The notes under the pieces were generated by a model. The model was not told the DNA's origin and ran no database searches. It saw only the letters and a program-made list of their open reading frames with translations. Below, in pieces: positions 60,572 through 64,000 of a stretch of DNA of 64,000 bases. Position 1 is the first letter of the stretch, and each line of letters opens with the position of its first letter. This stretch comes from Acidobacteriota bacterium. GTDB lineage: Bacteria > Acidobacteriota > Terriglobia > Acidiferrales > UBA7541. The stretch lies in NCBI GenBank assembly GCA_003223215.1, contig QHYH01000095.1, forward strand, positions 1 to 64,000. The letters are read 5' to 3'. Both the position numbers and the translations under genes were made by a program.

Positions 60572-60613
60572 CTTTTCCTCGTAAGGGCGAGAAAAATCTG
60601 GCGAGGCTCCAGA

Positions 60614-62299
60614 ATGTCCAAGAAGTTGCGACTGACAGAACGCACGAGAACGCTCCTGACGCTGGAGCTGGCTATCGTGCTCCCTGCGGCAGCCTTGATG
60701 GGCTTCAGCATCTGGAATCTGAAGCATATCCAGCGCTCGGAGGCCGTCCAAGCTGCCTTCGAGCGCGACTTTTCCCACGTGCTGAGGATCGCGGAAAAGA
60801 AAAGCTTGGAGAGGGCGAACGACTTGCTCACGCCCGTCCGTAAAGAGTTCCCAAACCCCGACGACGGCGACTCCAAAATCAAGACCGGGCTCAGGCGGAT
60901 ACTTCTGGAGCATCCTGAGTATCGGTTTGCGGGCTTGTACGATAAGAAGAATAATCTGCTGTTGACTCGCCTGCAGCCGGGCCACGAACAGGATGAGGTT
61001 TTTTGCGCACTCACACAGGAAGAGATCAAGGGCGTGGCGTCCTGGCTGCCTTTGGAAGCCTCCAAGATGGTGGAAGGCGTTCGAACCGCGGCGGAGAAAG
61101 AAGAACGTCCGGTGGGCTTCGAGGGGTGGTGGACGGGCGCCGAAAATCAGCAAACGTACTGGAATTTTGCTTATTTTATTCCCCCAGGTGTGGCCAAGGA
61201 TCGCGTAACCCTGGGGATGGTTGCTTTTGACGGCGACTACCTGCGCAAAAGCTTCCTGCCCGCCATGATGAAGGACGTACTGACCAGCAAGAGTATTGTG
61301 TTGCGGGGCGATGCCAATCCCCCGGTCATGATGATCCATCCCCCGAAGGATTCCACTCCCTGGGTGGCTTCTGCAAACTGGGACGGGGGCAAGCCGGAGA
61401 TGGAGCGCGCCTTCACCGACGTTTTTCCTCGATTGCACGTGGCGATCAAGTACCAAGGCACAACGGTCGCCGACCTGGGAACCAAGTTCCTCCGATACAA
61501 CTACATCGTGCTCGGCGCGCTATCTCTGCTGATGGCTGGCGGTGTCTGGCTCACCTATCGCAACCTTTCGAGGGAAATGACGCTGGCCAGACTGAAGTCC
61601 GATTTTGTGGCCAACGTCTCACATGAACTGCGGACGCCCCTGGCCCTGATCCGGCTGTATGCCGAGACCTTGGAGCTCGGGCGGCTTATGGCCAAGGACA
61701 AATATCAAGAGTACTTCCGCATCATACGAGAGGAGAGCGAGCGCCTGACGGCACTCATTAACAACATCCTGGACTTCTCCCGAATTGAGGCGGGACGCAA
61801 GGAATACGAGTTCAAGGAAACCAACCTCGCCGAACTGGTTCATTCGACTTTGGAGTCCTACCGCTTTCAAATCCAACAAAATGGATTTGCCTTCGAGGAG
61901 AACATTTCCGGCGACATTCCACCGGTAATCGTGGACCGCGAAGCGATCGCGGGTTCGCTTCTCAACCTCCTGAACAACGCCCTGAAGTACTCCAAGGACC
62001 GGAAATACATCGGCGTGAGTCTGTACCGTTCGAACAGCCGCGTAAATCTGGAGGTCCAGGATCGCGGGATTGGCATCCCGAAGAACGAGCAGGAGAAAAT
62101 CTTCGAGAAGTTTTACCGGTGTGGAGACGCTCTGGTACACAACATCAAAGGATCGGGGCTGGGTCTATCCCTGGTGCGGCACATTGCGCGGGCGCACGGC
62201 GGGGACGTGCTGGTGGAAAGCGCACCCGAGAAAGGCAGCAAGTTCACGATCGCATTGCCTTTGGATTCCCCGACGCAGCCTGGGGACGCAATGGCATGA
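60614..62299 (+). CDS. Membrane sensor histidine kinase
   Basis: A 561-residue kinase. Membrane helices lie at about 14-34 (TLLTLELAIVLPAAALMGFS) and 297-315 (YIVLGALSLLMAGGVWLTYR), with a 260-residue periplasmic sensor domain between. There is no HAMP or PAS domain. The dimerisation box holds His337 in ANVSHELRTPLALIRLYAET. The ATPase part shows N (LLNLLNNALKYSKD), G1 (EVQDRGIGIPKNEQEKIFEK) and G2 (KGSGLGLSLVRHIARAHGGD). The periplasmic part (EQDEVFCALTQEEIKGVASW, FAYFIPPGVAKDRVTLGMVA) has no recognisable sensor family. It is followed by its likely partner regulator, 54 bases on. Signal unknown. Confidence 0.93.
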   Translation: MSKKLRLTERTRTLLTLELAIVLPAAALMGFSIWNLKHIQRSEAVQAAFERDFSHVLRIAEKKSLERANDLLTPVRKEFPNPDDGDSKIKTGLRRILLEHPEYRFAGLYDKKNNLLLTRLQPGHEQDEVFCALTQEEIKGVASWLPLEASKMVEGVRTAAEKEERPVGFEGWWTGAENQQTYWNFAYFIPPGVAKDRVTLGMVAFDGDYLRKSFLPAMMKDVLTSKSIVLRGDANPPVMMIHPPKDSTPWVASANWDGGKPEMERAFTDVFPRLHVAIKYQGTTVADLGTKFLRYNYIVLGALSLLMAGGVWLTYRNLSREMTLARLKSDFVANVSHELRTPLALIRLYAETLELGRLMAKDKYQEYFRIIREESERLTALINNILDFSRIEAGRKEYEFKETNLAELVHSTLESYRFQIQQNGFAFEENISGDIPPVIVDREAIAGSLLNLLNNALKYSKDRKYIGVSLYRSNSRVNLEVQDRGIGIPKNEQEKIFEKFYRCGDALVHNIKGSGLGLSLVRHIARAHGGDVLVESAPEKGSKFTIALPLDSPTQPGDAMA

Positions 62300-62353
62300 A
62301 GGCTTTGGAGTGGAAGTGACGCCATGGTCCGGGGAGAGCACAAGGAAGTGGTC

Positions 62354-63040
62354 ATGGGGACAACGAAAATTCTGATCGTCGAGGACGAGCCGCTTATGGT
62401 CGCGGGGCTACGCGATAATTTCGAGTACGAGGGCTTTCAAGTGATCACAGCGGTCGATGGCGTGGAAGGACTCGAGCGGGCGCTGAAGGATTCCCCGGAC
62501 CTCATCGTGCTCGACGTGATGATGCCGCGGATGAGCGGCCTGGAGGTCTGCAAACAGCTGAAGGCTAAGCGCCCGTCGATTCCCATCATCATGCTTACGG
62601 CGCGTGGCCAGGAAGTGGATAAGGTTGTAGGCCTCGAGCTCGGTGCCGACGACTACGTCACCAAGCCCTTTTCGATCCGGGAACTGCTGGCTCGCGTGAA
62701 GGCTGTTCTGCGTCGGGCGCAAACGCTCCCGAAAGAGCAGGATCGCTATGCCTTCGGCGATGTCGAGGTGGACTTGCGCAGCTACCAGGTCCTGCGTGGC
62801 GGCAAGCCTGTGGATTTTTCGAGCAAAGAGTTTGAGCTGCTGAAGCATTTCCTATGTCATTCCGGGGAAACGATGAGCCGCGACAGGCTGCTTGACGAGG
62901 TCTGGGGCTACGAGAATTTTCCAACGACGCGCACGGTGGACGCTTTTATTGTGCGGATACGCCAGAAACTCGAACCCGTTCCCGACCAGCCGCGTTTCTT
63001 TCTGACGGTGCACGGAGTGGGCTACAAATTCGTTGGATGA
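62354..63040 (+). CDS. OmpR/PhoB-type response regulator
   Basis: A 228-residue regulator from ATG 62354, which has AAGGAAGT just upstream; the longer frame from 62324 is less likely. The receiver has acidic pocket residues in ILIVEDEP, phospho-acceptor Asp54 in LIVLDVMMP, Thr82 and Lys104 in DDYVTKPFSIRE. The winged helix shows YAFGDVEVDLRSYQVLRGGK, FSSKEFELLKHFLCHSGETM and TRTVDAFIVRIRQKLEPVPD. With the upstream kinase it forms a two-component system. The next gene starts eight bases later, so a SpoIIE phosphatase is in the same operon. Confidence 0.95.
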   Translation: MGTTKILIVEDEPLMVAGLRDNFEYEGFQVITAVDGVEGLERALKDSPDLIVLDVMMPRMSGLEVCKQLKAKRPSIPIIMLTARGQEVDKVVGLELGADDYVTKPFSIRELLARVKAVLRRAQTLPKEQDRYAFGDVEVDLRSYQVLRGGKPVDFSSKEFELLKHFLCHSGETMSRDRLLDEVWGYENFPTTRTVDAFIVRIRQKLEPVPDQPRFFLTVHGVGYKFVG

Positions 63041-63047
63041 GGCGAGC

Positions 63048-64000
63048 ATGGCTGGGCTAATCGAGAAGACGCCAGACATGGGGCGAAACGCGCTCGGGAA
63101 CTACCTGGCGCAGGCAACGACACGCGCGACCGAAGCGAAAAGCGGTCAAGGTATGCTCGCTAGGGGAAGAAAGCCTGCGGAGAACATCCAGGCGGTCAAA
63201 GAGGAACTGGATGCGGTGCGTCGCGAACAAGCAAAGCTGCAACAAGCCATTTATGAAGCCGCTCAGGTGCAACGCAGGCTCTGCGCCCCACGCGAGCTCA
63301 CCTCGGGCGAGTTCGAGATCGCCAGCGAAATTTTTCCCGTCCGTCATCTTTCGGGAGATTTTTTCAAAGTGATGGAACTCGACCCCGTCCTCGGATTGGC
63401 AGTGGGCGACATCGCCGGCAAAGGTTTGACCGCGGGAATTTGGCAGACCCATTTGCTCGGCTTGATCCAGCGCTGTGCACGATCGCACTCGGACGCAGCG
63501 GATGCTGTTGCCGAGGTCAACCGGGAGCTCTGCCAGGATCAAGATGAGCGGCCTATGACAGCGCTGTTCTTTGCCCGACTCGATCGGCAAGGGAACGAAC
63601 TTGCGTACTGCAACGCTGGGCTGCCCGCCCCGCTGCTGATTAGGCAGGACACGGCAGTGGAACGGCTGGAAATTGGTGGCCCAATGCTGGGTGCGCTACC
63701 AAGGGCCGAGTTCCACTCTGGAAAAGTCCGACTGAATCCGGGCGACATGTTGATCGCTTTCTCCGACGGCGTAACCGAGTGCCGGAATTCCGGAGACGAG
63801 GAGTTTGGGATGGATCGCCTTTCGGCCGCAGCAGAAGCGGTTAGAGGTGCGAGCGCAAACCAAGCCCTGTTCTCCACACTTGCGGCGGTACTCGACTTCG
63901 CCGGCGAGTGCCCGCCGGGTGATGACTTGACACTCCTGGTTGTCCGCCGCCGCGGGGGAATCATGAATGAGCACGCCCGTTCTGGCAGCAAGTATTTTTT
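63048..64000 (+). CDS. PP2C-type SpoIIE/RsbU phosphatase, C-terminus beyond window
   Basis: A frame of 317 codons that starts with ATG 63048 and runs off the window end without a stop. A coiled-coil N-terminal region (IQAVKEELDAVRREQAKLQQ) precedes the phosphatase domain: VRHLSGDFFKVMELDPVLGL with the metal Asp, LAVGDIAGKGLTAGIWQTHL, PMTALFFARLDRQGNELAYC, LIAFSDGVTECRNSGDEEFG and PPGDDLTLLVVR. These are the SpoIIE motifs. RsbU/SpoIIE-type enzymes dephosphorylate anti-sigma antagonist proteins. Here it follows a histidine kinase and response regulator, hinting that the two-component pathway feeds a partner-switching system. Whether an STAS protein follows lies outside the window. Confidence 0.9.
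   Translation, partial: MAGLIEKTPDMGRNALGNYLAQATTRATEAKSGQGMLARGRKPAENIQAVKEELDAVRREQAKLQQAIYEAAQVQRRLCAPRELTSGEFEIASEIFPVRHLSGDFFKVMELDPVLGLAVGDIAGKGLTAGIWQTHLLGLIQRCARSHSDAADAVAEVNRELCQDQDERPMTALFFARLDRQGNELAYCNAGLPAPLLIRQDTAVERLEIGGPMLGALPRAEFHSGKVRLNPGDMLIAFSDGVTECRNSGDEEFGMDRLSAAAEAVRGASANQALFSTLAAVLDFAGECPPGDDLTLLVVRRRGGIMNEHARSGSKYF

Noticed and set aside
1-64000. CRISPR array
   Set aside because: No regularly spaced direct repeats of 23-47 bases were seen; R1 and R2 copies are tens of kilobases apart.
1-64000. Insertion sequence or transposase gene
   Set aside because: No DDE, serine or tyrosine recombinase motif and no paired terminal inverted repeats were seen, despite the broken genes and repeats.

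Overview
The window looks like an Acidobacteriota chromosome, probably from the Terriglobia (Koribacter / Sulfotelmatobacter-like soil lineages). The clues are an 814-residue ADOP-type MacB/FtsX permease, a 1,112-residue Oar-like TonB-dependent receptor, paired DUF3857/transglutaminase proteins, a YtrA-type GntR regulator with ABC-2 genes, a protein-kinase-type TPR tail, and a DinB protein. GC looks mid-50s by eye (not computed). The assignment is inference from gene families; there is no rRNA or complete tRNA gene in the window.

Layout. 0-2.4 kb: a truncated secreted protein, a repeat copy and a cupredoxin-like protein. 2.5-10.2 kb: an orphan Clp-type AAA+ ATPase, an ECF sigma factor and three extracytoplasmic trypsin-like proteases. 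One protease is fused through a membrane helix and coiled coil to a receiver domain lacking its phosphorylation residues. 11.2-15.5 kb: two overlapping DUF3857/transglutaminase proteins. 16-16.8 kb: a RelE-type toxin-antitoxin pair. 17.7-30.8 kb: a complete Tad/Flp pilus operon on the minus strand (two Flp pilins, TadV, RcpC, RcpA, TadZ, TadA, TadB, TadC, two TadE-like, TadG) that also carries a DUF192 protein and ends in a TonB-like protein. 31-42 kb: decayed genes (kinase TPR tail, ThuA, PIN toxin, GlxA regulator) among intact ones (ADOP permease, alcohol dehydrogenase-like, DinB). 43-55 kb: a locus that reads as cell-wall peptide or D-amino-acid salvage. One strand has a TonB receptor, class A beta-lactamase, dipeptide epimerase and serine hydrolase with a VanX tail. 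The other has an RpiR/MurR-type regulator and an N-acyl-D-amino-acid deacylase, with a DUF2264 protein beyond. Three inverted repeats lie in the divergent promoter region. 55-57 kb: an intact VapBC-type pair and a decayed secreted protein. 57.5-60.2 kb: a GntR / ABC ATPase / ABC-2 permease operon whose ATPase has lost its signature and Walker B region. 60.6-64 kb: histidine kinase, OmpR-type regulator and SpoIIE phosphatase, running off the end.

Two features stand out. First, broken genes are dense: at least a dozen reading frames are interrupted by single frameshifts or stops (methyltransferase, kinase tail, PIN toxin, GlxA, VanX fusion, RpiR, deacylase, secreted protein). The Tad operon and signalling genes are intact. 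This is either accessory decay or indel error in the assembly. Second, two families of short dispersed repeats occur (R1, three copies; R2, two copies). R1 may encode a small secreted peptide antisense to a neighbouring permease.

The best candidates for an undescribed system are the membrane-spanning pseudo-receiver protease (8533-10206) and the RpiR-linked salvage locus with its operator array (43052-55000).
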